A stretch of DNA of 53,239 nucleotides from Acidobacteriaceae bacterium (GTDB taxonomy: Bacteria; Acidobacteriota; Terriglobia; Terriglobales; Acidobacteriaceae). A program made the translations under genes and the position numbers. Shown here one piece after another: positions 16,501 through 24,546 of this stretch. The notes under the pieces are model-generated. The model had not been told where the DNA came from, did no database searches, and saw only the letters and a list, made by a program, of their open reading frames with translations. Where the stretch lies: positions 27,051-80,289 of the forward strand of contig PLCO01000038.1 in assembly GCA_003134815.1 (NCBI GenBank), read 5' to 3'. Within the stretch, counting starts at the first letter, position 1; each line of letters starts with the position of its first letter.

Positions 16501-19373
16501 TCGCCCATCCGCAGCCGGGGCAAGCCGAGCCGCCGATTATCGTGTCGGACAGCCCGCCCTACAGTCCAGACTTTGACACGCCCTCCCCGCTCCTTACCAA
16601 GACGTTGGGTATGCACACCGTGAGCGTGGAGGCCGTAATCGCGCCTGAGCCCACGCTGCCTAATCTGTCGATCGGCGTGCGCGAGACGCTCGGTAAAATC
16701 ACAGCGAGCAGCGGCACAAGCATCGATCCGGAAGCCGTATCGCAGGCGCAATCACTGCTGAACACGCTGTCGCCGCCCGCGGGCAGCAATCTGCCTCCGC
16801 TCAAGGTAGGCATCCTTTCCAGCTCAAACCAGAGTGTCGGCGGGCTGGGAGCCGTGCAGTATGTCAATGGGCCGCTCGAGAATCTGGTCAATCACTTCAA
16901 AATCAAACTTGCGGCCGATTCGTATGTGGCATCGAATGTCCGCCACTACGAAGTCGTTCAATCCGATCCGTCGAAGCCGTGTAAATTCCTCTTTCCCGTC
17001 ACCAGCGGCGGCGCCTTCGAGATCGCGGACATTCAAGGCCACATCACGCAGCAGGGCACGCAATACTCGGGCTCCGGCAATCTGGTGATTCATCTTGCCA
17101 ACCAGTCGGGCGCTGCGTCGGGCGACGGGTACGACCTCTATCCTCCCATTCCCATCAGCTTCACCAACTGGAATGTTCCCGACGGCCTGACCGTCACGTC
17201 GGGAACCATCGATCTTTCGCCCGGCATTACGCTGCTGGCCAGTGCGCCAGGAGTCAAGGGGACCATCGATCGCATTCAGGGCCACACCTCGTCCCAGGGA
17301 GGCGCGGCGCAGGGAGAAGTGGACGCAACGATGAGCCTGTCCCTCGCCGACGATACGCTGCGCGAGCCGGGCGAAGTGCCTGTTTCGTGGAGCGGAGTGA
17401 CTTCTGAGCTCCACGCCAACGGCGACTGGATCAAGGAGGGCCTCTCAATGCCAGAGACGCTCATCGGCTGGAGCGGCTTCCAGATGCAGTCGAACGATGT
17501 GCGCATTGACATGAGCCACTCCAGCGGTGACGCAGCCGGCCCGCTTTGCGGTGGCCTTAGCGGTGGCGACTGGGTCGGCGTGCGCTTCCCTTCGCTCACG
17601 CTCATCCCTTACACCATGGGGCTCGTCCAGTCTTCCTCGTTTCAGTTCAACGTCAACGACTGGGGAATCGTCGGCCACAACCTCTGCGGACACCTTGTCA
17701 CGAAGCAGCCCTTTACGGCGCCGCTTGAAGACGGCACCGTGACCTTCGCTTCCCTTGAAGCTACGGCTGCGCCCGGCCAGGGCGACTTCAGCGCCACGTA
17801 TCACGGCATGGACATCTACGTCCCCTGGCTCGATACACACATCACCGGCGATGGCCATCTGCAATCGGGTGGTGGTAAGCAGGCCACCATCACATTCCCT
17901 TCGGGCGCGCCATCGGTCACCAAGACGTACGGGAACATTTCATTTACCGCGAAGAATCTGCAATTCACCCAGGTGCAGGGCCTGAGCTGGGCGGTGCAGA
18001 CATCCACGACGTACACCTTCAACGCCGAAGGCAAGACCTTCGCAACCATTCCGATCACGCCGTTCTACTTTGGCATGAATGGCCACGCCTACCTCACCAA
18101 TGAAGCCGGTTCGGTCGATGTTCCGCTCGGCGGCAGCTCCGTGCTCGGCCACACGCCCGTGGATCTTGTCTCCGCGCACATCACCGTGCCCACCAACGGC
18201 AACCAGATCTTCACCGCTCTGTTCAGCACCCACGTTCACTTGTCGGAAGTGATGGCGGCCGCGCCAATGCAGGTGAACTACGAGATGGATGAGTCGGGCA
18301 CGAACATCACCCAGCAAGGCCCGACCAACTCGCCATTCACCATCGATGTTCCTTATCCCTCCGGCCAGTCAAGCTCCGACGCCAAGGTGCACCCGGTTTA
18401 CAACGGTGGCGGTAGCGGCACAACCGATTACAGCGGCACGGTGGATTTGAGCGAGATGGGCGGGCCGCCGGTGACGGCGCAGTTCCGGCTGGGATACGGA
18501 AACGGACATGATTACTGGCTGGCGCGCGCCATTATCGGCCTCGGCGATACGGGCGTTCCTCTCGTACCCGTGCCGCCGGTCATGAATCTCTATTCGATTT
18601 CCGGGGGCATGGGCCACAATTTCCCGCTCAGTGCCTTCACCGACCTCGGCGACTTGAATGCGGCCAGCCCCGTCTTCGACAATTCGTTTCTCTTTTATGC
18701 AGGCATGCGAGTCGGCATGCCCGACCACTTTACCTACACGCTCGAGGGCGACCTGACAATCAAGACGACCGGGCAGGACGCGGGGGCTCGCATGGCCTTC
18801 CACGCCTGGCTGCTCAATCCGGACACCAGCGGCAGTGGAGATTTCCAGGGCTACTTCCAATATGCGGGCGGGAACTTCGATGGACGGCTCTGGGGCGGTC
18901 TTTCGTTCATGGATGGTCTAGCCTCGATGAGCCTTGGCAACAGCGCAAACAATGCCGCCGTCGATCTGCACTTTGGCAATGGCCCGTGGCACATCGATGC
19001 GGGCAAGAAAGAAGGGCCGCGGATTCAGGGTCATTTCCTCGTCTCCGATGCCGACATGTACTTGATGCTGTCGGACCAGGGACTCGCCATGGGAGGCGGG
19101 GTAAGCATCGATCTCGAAGTCGGTGACAGCTCAGTGGCGTCGGCTTATGTGAAAGGCAACATCGACGCGGGCGTCACGATCACGCCGCAGCCGCACATCT
19201 CCGGCGACTTTTCGGCCAATGCAAGCGCGGGCGTGTGCGTGTCAGGTGTCTGTGTTTCCGATTGGGTCAGCGCGCAGATCCATACTGAGGCCCTGCCGCT
19301 CGATATAAACGCGAGCGCTTCCGTCGGCCTGCCATGGCCTTTGAGCAGCGTTTCCTTCTCGGTGCATCTATGA
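13581..19373 (+). CDS. Giant secreted protein with three IPT/TIG domains and a PKD-like domain
   Basis: A 1930-residue exported protein beginning nine bases after the previous stop. A signal peptide with core VLLATFAIALAS precedes three IPT/TIG repeats (~47-137, ~155-246, ~253-350; SYSPAQGTQGTTVTL, EMSPLSGKQGTTVLL, ILRLVPNQITAGAQ). A PKD-like segment appears near 665-740 (FIDWGDGTV ... YVHAYNNPTSYIIRI). The C-terminal ~1000 residues are Gly/Ser/Asp-rich beta repeats with few cysteines (CSTCDD; CVSGVCVSDW) and no family I recognise. No membrane helix besides the signal. Likely surface or secreted, working with its two neighbours. Function unknown. Confidence 0.85.
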   Translation: MPTAQTNPILGLKQSARLCSASMARVLLATFAIALASRAVGQAAPHGNPSLTSYSPAQGTQGTTVTLTFTGTNFTPRLLKLLFTPSQGLTVSSISAVSPMQIVAQVQIASTAAVGSYRVDIEDADHDLIAGIPFKVVSAAQQPPGCPPGMFAANCGAQAPAIKEMSPLSGKQGTTVLLTLSGANFVANESLQLIPSTGLTIGHSNLLNANQVQTQITIAANAPLGPRSVTLLSGNYRTPAPNTFTVTPGLPNPQAAPMQILRLVPNQITAGAQNVDIAIEGTNFVPGIQATFSMGAGVPAAVFAAGPARYVNSTEIHVTVSALAMALTGGRDITLETPEHQQVTGRRMLNVIAQTVTQGPPPSLKITPITLQKFTMGKIALDTPKWGDQYEGEIEQHYGIPVLDDSVHFSWHEQNPGLADYYVLNIYLKDGVTLLASERINGISILAIGGNQTTLMKVPNYFVPDAAFLASALEPSKFKMAPVGFHYSSHSAPTSTVINGVMMYQPPAPSSSSPQLAEGDLQWEVVGYHTYNTNGVAPQAANPPVKSGGVQNPGLKSAVNGQDSSPSQASPPQTTDIEVEVSDRWPLNRPAAPTGMSCPANGFGNGLQALDIDLSGGDPNFYAGDRFVVTGNFDLTNSPYATNPNLIDVPGSKKSGQLFGQVGQLAFDNLFIDWGDGTVQKIAAVPNDSSMTNWNRGETMNLPAPNSQSTKKLLSEGTYVHAYNNPTSYIIRIFQLSEADAQHVNASLLGASVDGPGGSPFLQAATVDKLVSLNSGSGAASQGSVSNAFQSVLAGASAPVLSKNGNASSSSGSSPPPSPDLSVITSRAYLIFCANKTLTVPEDQAADGLLHLKTIADPDFPGHDNKQYKIANHLQPAALGNSSNQNAPAPLHVEAPMPSQAPSSGKPKIGIEPLRPGGGNVTADATCSTCDDAAVAQSVIGYYGQGEVQVTWHVDGDTMQQTFALGPSQHRKMIAHPQPGQAEPPIIVSDSPPYSPDFDTPSPLLTKTLGMHTVSVEAVIAPEPTLPNLSIGVRETLGKITASSGTSIDPEAVSQAQSLLNTLSPPAGSNLPPLKVGILSSSNQSVGGLGAVQYVNGPLENLVNHFKIKLAADSYVASNVRHYEVVQSDPSKPCKFLFPVTSGGAFEIADIQGHITQQGTQYSGSGNLVIHLANQSGAASGDGYDLYPPIPISFTNWNVPDGLTVTSGTIDLSPGITLLASAPGVKGTIDRIQGHTSSQGGAAQGEVDATMSLSLADDTLREPGEVPVSWSGVTSELHANGDWIKEGLSMPETLIGWSGFQMQSNDVRIDMSHSSGDAAGPLCGGLSGGDWVGVRFPSLTLIPYTMGLVQSSSFQFNVNDWGIVGHNLCGHLVTKQPFTAPLEDGTVTFASLEATAAPGQGDFSATYHGMDIYVPWLDTHITGDGHLQSGGGKQATITFPSGAPSVTKTYGNISFTAKNLQFTQVQGLSWAVQTSTTYTFNAEGKTFATIPITPFYFGMNGHAYLTNEAGSVDVPLGGSSVLGHTPVDLVSAHITVPTNGNQIFTALFSTHVHLSEVMAAAPMQVNYEMDESGTNITQQGPTNSPFTIDVPYPSGQSSSDAKVHPVYNGGGSGTTDYSGTVDLSEMGGPPVTAQFRLGYGNGHDYWLARAIIGLGDTGVPLVPVPPVMNLYSISGGMGHNFPLSAFTDLGDLNAASPVFDNSFLFYAGMRVGMPDHFTYTLEGDLTIKTTGQDAGARMAFHAWLLNPDTSGSGDFQGYFQYAGGNFDGRLWGGLSFMDGLASMSLGNSANNAAVDLHFGNGPWHIDAGKKEGPRIQGHFLVSDADMYLMLSDQGLAMGGGVSIDLEVGDSSVASAYVKGNIDAGVTITPQPHISGDFSANASAGVCVSGVCVSDWVSAQIHTEALPLDINASASVGLPWPLSSVSFSVHL

Positions 19374-21388
19374 AGAGAGTTTTCGGCAAACTCGCTGCCA
19401 TCGGCACTCTGCTGCTGTTCGCGCCGTTGATCTGCAAGGCGCAACAGAACGGCGGCGCTGCTTTTGCCGCCTCGGATGGCCGGGGAAACATCCAATTGTT
19501 ATGGTTTCCTCCTGCGCAGCAATGGCCGGCAGGCGGCTGGAGCGTCTCCGATTCTTTGGGAAACATCGTTACTCCGCACGTAGCGATGGGCGATGCATCG
19601 GCGCTCGCCGCTTTGCCGATTGAAGACGCCGACACCATCAAGCGGTTGCCGGATGTGCTTGGCAAGCCGCAGGCCAACGAGAAGCAGCAACGGAACTTTA
19701 TCAACTTGCTCGGGCTGCGCGCCTTCAGCGATCTGAATTTCGCTCGCGCGCTCGGCCTGTATGCAACTCTCGCCAACGTTTCGCCCGGTGCGCGTTCCTA
19801 CACCATCCAGGGCCTTGACGCGCAAGGCAACCCCACGAACCTCAAGCTCGTCTCGCCGCCGGTGGATGCATCGCAGGCCACGGCGCTTCCTCCTTCGCCC
19901 GATGGAGTGCAGGCCATGGTGGATGAGACCGGCGTCTCGCTCTCCTGGAATCCACCAGCTGAGAATCGTGCGCTGCCCACTATTTCGTGCGTGGTTGAGC
20001 GGAATGGAAACTCCATCAGCGTGAAGCCGTTTGTTGTGGGCACGCAATGGAATCCGAAGTTGGCGCTGGTGGTGGATCGCAGCGCGCCACCGAACACAAC
20101 CGTGTCCTACAAGGTCTACACCGTGGACGCCTTTGGCCGCCGGAGCCAGCCATCCTCCATTCGCATCTTCTTCCCGGACTTTCGCGCGCTCGCGCCACCG
20201 GCTGTGGTGCAGGCCGCGGGATCGCCGGGCAAAATTGTGGTCACCTGGACCACCGAGCAGAAACCCAATCTCGCCGGCTATGTGGTCGAGCGATCGTTCA
20301 TGGCGAACGGCCCCTGGGAGACGTTGATGACGCAGGCGCTGCCGCCTGGCACGGGCCAGTATGAGGACGATAACCTGCGCGGCGGAACATCCTACTACTA
20401 TCGCGTCCGCGCCGTTGGGCCACGTGGCGATCTCGGGCCGCCGTCATTCGCCGCCAGCGCAATCCCGACGAATCCCGGCGCGCCGCCTGCCGTCACCGGT
20501 CTTGCCGCAGATGCGGGCCAGACTCGCGTGCGGCTCACCTGGACGCCCGTAAGTTTTCTTGTGGCAGGCTATTTTGTTGAGCGCAGTGCCGTGGCACCCT
20601 CCGCGCCGGGCGGGGCAGGGACAACAAACTGGGTCCGCCTGAACTCGACCGCTGTTCCCGAGCCTCTTTACGACGACTACATCGGCACCGCATCGGGAAC
20701 CACGTTCGACTACCGCGTTCTCGCCGTTGCGCTCGACAATGCTGAAGGTCCGCCCAGCAAAGCGGTCGAAGTGACTCTGGCGGATCGTTCGTTGCCCGGC
20801 GAGCCCACCATCACCAGCGCATCCGGCGCGGGCGGCAAGGTGGTGCTGACGTTTGCTCCGGCCATGCCCGAAGAGCGCACGGCGCAGTTTCTCGTCCTGC
20901 GCTCAGGCAACGCCGCCGACCAGGGCGTTGTGCTCGGCGATCCGTTGCCTGGCAGCGCGCGCGACTATCAGGATCTCTACGTTAGCACCGGCAGTACTTA
21001 CTTCTATCGCCTGGTTGCTGTTGACGCCGCCGGGAACCGCAGTGACGTCTCCGATCCCGTCATCGTTCGCGTCGGGTCGGCCACGATACCCAAGCCCGCA
21101 GCGCCGGTGATCAAAGCGGTGAGCCAGCCATCGCCCGGTGTTACGCTCCAATTTGATAAGGCGCCGGCTGGCCTCAGCATAGTTGTCGAGCGCCAGGACG
21201 TTCCTGCGGGCGGTTGGATTCGCATCGCAGGCCCCATCGACGGAACGTCGGCAAGCGACTACCCGCCCGCGGGCAATACTCAGGTGCGCTACCGCATCGC
21301 CTACGTCTCGGCTTCTGGAGAAACCGGAGATCCCAGCGACCCAGTAGCTCTCGCCAATGCCGGATCGGGCGCGCCCGCCGCTCACTGA
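19370..21388 (+). CDS. Secreted fibronectin type III repeat protein
   Basis: A 672-residue exported protein. The ATG at 19370 overlaps the preceding stop (ATGA) and starts a good signal peptide (MKRVFGKLAAIGTLLLFAPL). The body contains about four fibronectin III-like domains from ~190 onward, each with the pattern W...V..Y.VERS / YYYRVRAV (for example VVTWTTEQKPNLAGYVVERS and TSYYYRVRAVGPRGD). The first ~180 residues are a distinct N-terminal domain. Coupled to the two large TIG proteins. FN3 arrays in secreted bacterial proteins bind polymers or other proteins; no enzyme domain is visible. Confidence 0.87.
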   Translation: MKRVFGKLAAIGTLLLFAPLICKAQQNGGAAFAASDGRGNIQLLWFPPAQQWPAGGWSVSDSLGNIVTPHVAMGDASALAALPIEDADTIKRLPDVLGKPQANEKQQRNFINLLGLRAFSDLNFARALGLYATLANVSPGARSYTIQGLDAQGNPTNLKLVSPPVDASQATALPPSPDGVQAMVDETGVSLSWNPPAENRALPTISCVVERNGNSISVKPFVVGTQWNPKLALVVDRSAPPNTTVSYKVYTVDAFGRRSQPSSIRIFFPDFRALAPPAVVQAAGSPGKIVVTWTTEQKPNLAGYVVERSFMANGPWETLMTQALPPGTGQYEDDNLRGGTSYYYRVRAVGPRGDLGPPSFAASAIPTNPGAPPAVTGLAADAGQTRVRLTWTPVSFLVAGYFVERSAVAPSAPGGAGTTNWVRLNSTAVPEPLYDDYIGTASGTTFDYRVLAVALDNAEGPPSKAVEVTLADRSLPGEPTITSASGAGGKVVLTFAPAMPEERTAQFLVLRSGNAADQGVVLGDPLPGSARDYQDLYVSTGSTYFYRLVAVDAAGNRSDVSDPVIVRVGSATIPKPAAPVIKAVSQPSPGVTLQFDKAPAGLSIVVERQDVPAGGWIRIAGPIDGTSASDYPPAGNTQVRYRIAYVSASGETGDPSDPVALANAGSGAPAAH

Positions 21389-21450
21389 TGGAGCGTCGTC
21401 CCTCGCCAAGACACCACGTGGGCTCAGACGATTGACGGCATTCTTCCACC

Positions 21451-22065
21451 TCACACGTGAGCGAATCCCTGGTAGGTGTAAGTCATGGGGCGTGGGCCGG
21501 GAAGGTACGTGGTTCTCAACTCGTCAATCGTGAAACCCGCTTCCGTGAGGAGCCTGTCGATTTTTCGGTTCAGGTGGCAGCCGCCGGCGATGCGCTTCCA
21601 GAAGGGGTTAAGCCGATCCTGCCAGACTGAAACCCGCGAATCGGGAGCGCGGCCATGCTCGACGAATATCAGACGGCCGCTGGGCTTGAGAACCCTCTTC
21701 ATCTGTCGAAGCGCTTCCGACGGATCCGCGATGGAACAGAGGGTCCAGGTGATGACGACCGTATCGACACTTTGGTCGCGAAGGGGCAGGGTCTCCTCGG
21801 CGGATTGCGTGAGAAACTCCACGTTGATGGTTTGATCGGCCATTCTCTTACGGGCCAACTTCTGCAACTCGGGTGAAGGGTCCACTCCATAGACGCGGGA
21901 AACTTCTGCTGAGTAGAAGGGCAGATTCAGGCCGGAACCGATGCCCACTTCCAATACGTCGCCGCGCGCATGCGGAACCCAGTCCGCCCGCACCCGCGTG
22001 GTGTCCTTGTTCCTCATCGCAAGGTCGATGAAGCGAGGCAAGACATATTTGGCATACATTCCCAT
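21451..22065 (-). CDS. Class I SAM-dependent methyltransferase (METTL7/UbiE-like)
   Basis: A 204-residue Rossmann methyltransferase. Motif I is VLEVGIGSGLNLPFY, and the acidic residue ending strand 2 is in YGVDPSPE. VDTVVITWTLCSI is motif IV and LKPSGRLIFVEH is the post-motif strand. The NPFWKRIAGGCHLNRKID segment is typical of the METTL7-like thiol/phospholipid branch. No signal or membrane helix. It is convergent with the FN3 gene and followed 48 bases upstream by a second methyltransferase in the same direction. Substrate cannot be inferred. Confidence 0.85.
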   Translation of the reverse strand: MGMYAKYVLPRFIDLAMRNKDTTRVRADWVPHARGDVLEVGIGSGLNLPFYSAEVSRVYGVDPSPELQKLARKRMADQTINVEFLTQSAEETLPLRDQSVDTVVITWTLCSIADPSEALRQMKRVLKPSGRLIFVEHGRAPDSRVSVWQDRLNPFWKRIAGGCHLNRKIDRLLTEAGFTIDELRTTYLPGPRPMTYTYQGFAHV

Positions 22066-22113
22066 GGGCGTAACTTGACTCCAGCTTTAGAACGGCGAGG
22101 GTGGATGCTCGAA

Positions 22114-22728
22114 CTATTCCACCCGGCAATAGCAATACAGGAACTGCTGCGTCGTGCCGAAGGGCGTCTGATGAATTTCCTTCGAGCTCTCGACCAGGCG
22201 GAAGCGTGCGCCAAACTCAGAGTGCAGGGAATCGGCATCGTAGCGAACCACCTCCAGGCCGCTGCATTTTGTCGGGCCTTCCGGCCCGAAGGTGCTCACG
22301 ATGACATGCCCGCCGGGCTTTACGGAGCGCGCGACCTGGCGGACATAGGCTGCGCGGTGTTCCTGCCGCGTTAGAAAATGAAATACGGCCCGGTCATGCC
22401 AAACGTCATAGGCTCTGGGCTCCAACTCGACCAGAGCGATGTCGGCGGCGATCCAGTGGACGCCGGCTGCCTTTTTTCCCAGTCTTGTTTTGTTCACGTC
22501 AATCGCGGCCTGGGACACATCCAGCACTGTGATCTCCCGGAAACCCTGTTCAAGCAAGTCATCCACCAGAGTGGATTCGCCTCCGCCCACGTCGATGATG
22601 GACGCGGCGCGGTCACGGGCCGCGCGTTTGATAAGGGCCAGTGAAGTCTCCAGATGCGGACGATACCAGCTCACCTGGTCGGGCGCTTTGATGGTGTAGA
22701 TGTTCTCCCAATGTGTCTTTGCATCCAT
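22114..22728 (-). CDS. Class I SAM-dependent methyltransferase (TehB/thiopurine-like)
   Basis: A 204-residue methyltransferase starting HWENIYTIKAPDQVSWY, an N-terminus typical of the small TehB/TPMT-like group. IIDVGGGESTLVDDLL is motif I, VLDVSQAAID carries the acidic ribose-binding residue, and YDVWHDRAVFHFLT and VKPGGHVIVSTF follow. The end contains CYCRVE. Probably co-transcribed with the methyltransferase downstream. Members often methylate metalloid or thiol compounds, but the substrate here is open. Confidence 0.85.
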   Translation of the reverse strand: MDAKTHWENIYTIKAPDQVSWYRPHLETSLALIKRAARDRAASIIDVGGGESTLVDDLLEQGFREITVLDVSQAAIDVNKTRLGKKAAGVHWIAADIALVELEPRAYDVWHDRAVFHFLTRQEHRAAYVRQVARSVKPGGHVIVSTFGPEGPTKCSGLEVVRYDADSLHSEFGARFRLVESSKEIHQTPFGTTQQFLYCYCRVE

Positions 22729-23102
22729 GGTGGTCTCCCGATCCGCATCACTCCATTCAAAAAAATACCCTGCCGCCAGGATAGGGTCAAGGCGTCAAGC
22801 TTGGGCCATCCGCCAGATGTCGGAGGGAGAGGAAATTTCCAACCCACAACCCAACCCACAATTCGCGATGTCCTATACAGCTTGCAGGTATTTTGGCAGT
22901 CCCCGCGTCCTTTTAAGTTTGCAGCGGCAACATTCATGCGTGTATCAGAAAGCAGTGTTGCCCGTAACGCGCCGAAGCGCGGCCTTTACCCAAAAGCCGG
23001 TCCATCCAATACTCGTTGCGCGACGAGTCACTCAAGTGCTAGAAAGGGATCACACAATCCCCGTTCATACAATCATCTTTTCCGATGATGAGGAGATTTG
23101 AC
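22729..23102. other. Intergenic region between divergent genes
   Basis: 374 bases without a supported gene, between a minus-strand methyltransferase and a plus-strand mutase-like gene. It must hold both promoters. A short direct repeat of AACCCACAA occurs at ~22841-22860. A ribosome site (GAGGAG) lies just before 23103. Nothing else stands out. Confidence 0.5.
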
Positions 23103-23531
23103 ATGGAAAACGCCAGCCGCCGTCTGATGTGGCATGGAATGTTCTTGTTCCTGATCGGCCTGATCACCGGATTCCTCGAACAGCACTTTGCCAACGTCCG
23201 CATGGGCCTTGCCGCCCACTTGGAGGGCGTGATGAACGGCATTTTCCTGCTTGCTCTGGGCGCTGCATGGAGCGCGGTGAGTTTGAGGCCGGCAATCAAA
23301 GCAACCGCATATTGGGCCGTACTCTACGGGACGTATATGAACTGGGTTTTCACCACGCTCGCCGCAATCTTCGGCACGGGAGCTCTGTCTCCCATCACGG
23401 CCCCGGGGCGCATCGGCCAGCCATGGCAGGAGACTCTCGTCACGGCCGGCTTCATGAGCGTCGGCATTGTGATCGTCGTCTCGACGATCCTCATTCTGTG
23501 GGGTCTGCGGGCCAAGTCGTCACAGGCGTAA
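23103..23531 (+). CDS. Hydroxylaminobenzene mutase-like membrane isomerase
   Basis: A 142-residue four-helix membrane protein starting at ATG 23103 after GAGGAG. The sequence RLMWHGMFLFLIGLITG, the AHLEGVMNG segment in helix 2, YGTYMNWVFTTLAAIFGTG in helix 3 and PWQET before helix 4 are the pattern of HabA/HabB hydroxylaminobenzene mutases, relatives of styrene-oxide isomerase. Those haem-binding membrane isomerases rearrange hydroxylaminoarenes to aminophenols; the conserved His/Asn residues are present. Assignment is by remembered family pattern, not a search. It stands alone and is convergent with an IclR regulator gene, 48 bases away. Confidence 0.75.
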   Translation: MENASRRLMWHGMFLFLIGLITGFLEQHFANVRMGLAAHLEGVMNGIFLLALGAAWSAVSLRPAIKATAYWAVLYGTYMNWVFTTLAAIFGTGALSPITAPGRIGQPWQETLVTAGFMSVGIVIVVSTILILWGLRAKSSQA

Positions 23532-23579
23532 CGGTCGCCATCGCGTGGCGTAGCAAGTTCTTTCAGGCGTTTCCTTCGA

Positions 23580-24410
23580 CTACGCGTTCACGACAGCCTT
23601 TGCGGCGCGCCCTGAAGGCACGTAGCCCATATCCGCTGAAATGCCGCGCACGCATTGCAGCAGATGGTTGGCGATGGCCGGCAGCTTCTGCGCGGTCACG
23701 CGGAACGATGGCCCGGAAACGCTCACCGCCGCCACCGGCAGCCGTTGCGCATCCAGCACCGGAACGGCGATGCAGCGCAGGCCTTCTTCCAGCTCCTCGT
23801 CATCGACCGCGTAACCGCGGCGCCGCGTCTTTTCGAGTTCGGTGCGCAGGGCCTCGGGCGTCGCAATGGTGCGGCTTGTCAGTTTCTCGTAGCGGATACG
23901 CCGAATAACCTCCGCGGCTCGTTCCGGCGGCAGGAACGCCAGAATCGCTTTGCCCACCGACGTGCAATGCACGGGATTGCTCGCTCCGATGCGCGTAATC
24001 ATGCGCACCGAGCGCGTAGGCTCAATCTTGTCGATATAAATAACGCGGGCAGCCTCAAGCAGCGCCAAGTGCGCCGTTTCTTCGGTCTCAGCTACCAGCC
24101 TGCGCAGGTGCGGCTGCGCGCGGTCGCGCAAATCGTACTGCTCTATCGCCCGGTTGCCGAAATCGAACAGGCGCAGGCCCAGGCGGAATTTGCCGTTCAC
24201 CGTGCGCTCCACCATGCGATGCCGCTCCAGAACCATTAGGAAGCGGTGTGCCGTGCTCTTGTGCAATTGCAGCGAGGCCGCAACCTGCGCCAGGCCAAGC
24301 GGCGTGTCGCTCTCGCCAAGCAGGTCGAGCACCGCAAATGCGCGGTCGAGAGCCTGAACTTTGTAGGTGCCTTGGGGAATCGCGTCTCGCATATTGATCC
24401 TCTGTTCCAA
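23580..24410 (-). CDS. IclR-family transcriptional regulator
   Basis: A 276-residue regulator. The N-terminal winged helix (residues ~17-75, LGLAQVAASLQLHKSTAHRFL as recognition region) is followed by the IclR effector domain (~90-260; VHCTSVGKAILAFLP, RGYAVDDEELEEGLRCIAVPV). The first ATG gives MEQRIN; MRDAIP at 24392 is an alternative. IclR proteins such as KdgR often control sugar-acid genes, and a KDG-kinase-like gene lies 2.6 kb away, so control of that gene is a reasonable but unproven guess. Confidence 0.92.
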   Translation of the reverse strand: MEQRINMRDAIPQGTYKVQALDRAFAVLDLLGESDTPLGLAQVAASLQLHKSTAHRFLMVLERHRMVERTVNGKFRLGLRLFDFGNRAIEQYDLRDRAQPHLRRLVAETEETAHLALLEAARVIYIDKIEPTRSVRMITRIGASNPVHCTSVGKAILAFLPPERAAEVIRRIRYEKLTSRTIATPEALRTELEKTRRRGYAVDDEELEEGLRCIAVPVLDAQRLPVAAVSVSGPSFRVTAQKLPAIANHLLQCVRGISADMGYVPSGRAAKAVVNA

Positions 24411-24546
24411 GCCTTGGGTCCAACTCTAGCTTCTCATATCATGGGACACGGGTCAAATGGTGGAACGCAGACCTCTGAGCGGCCAGCGATATCGATGATG
24501 AAATCTGGGCTGTGCTCGAAGGTATGCCGTCTCGGCGTCTGCGGAG

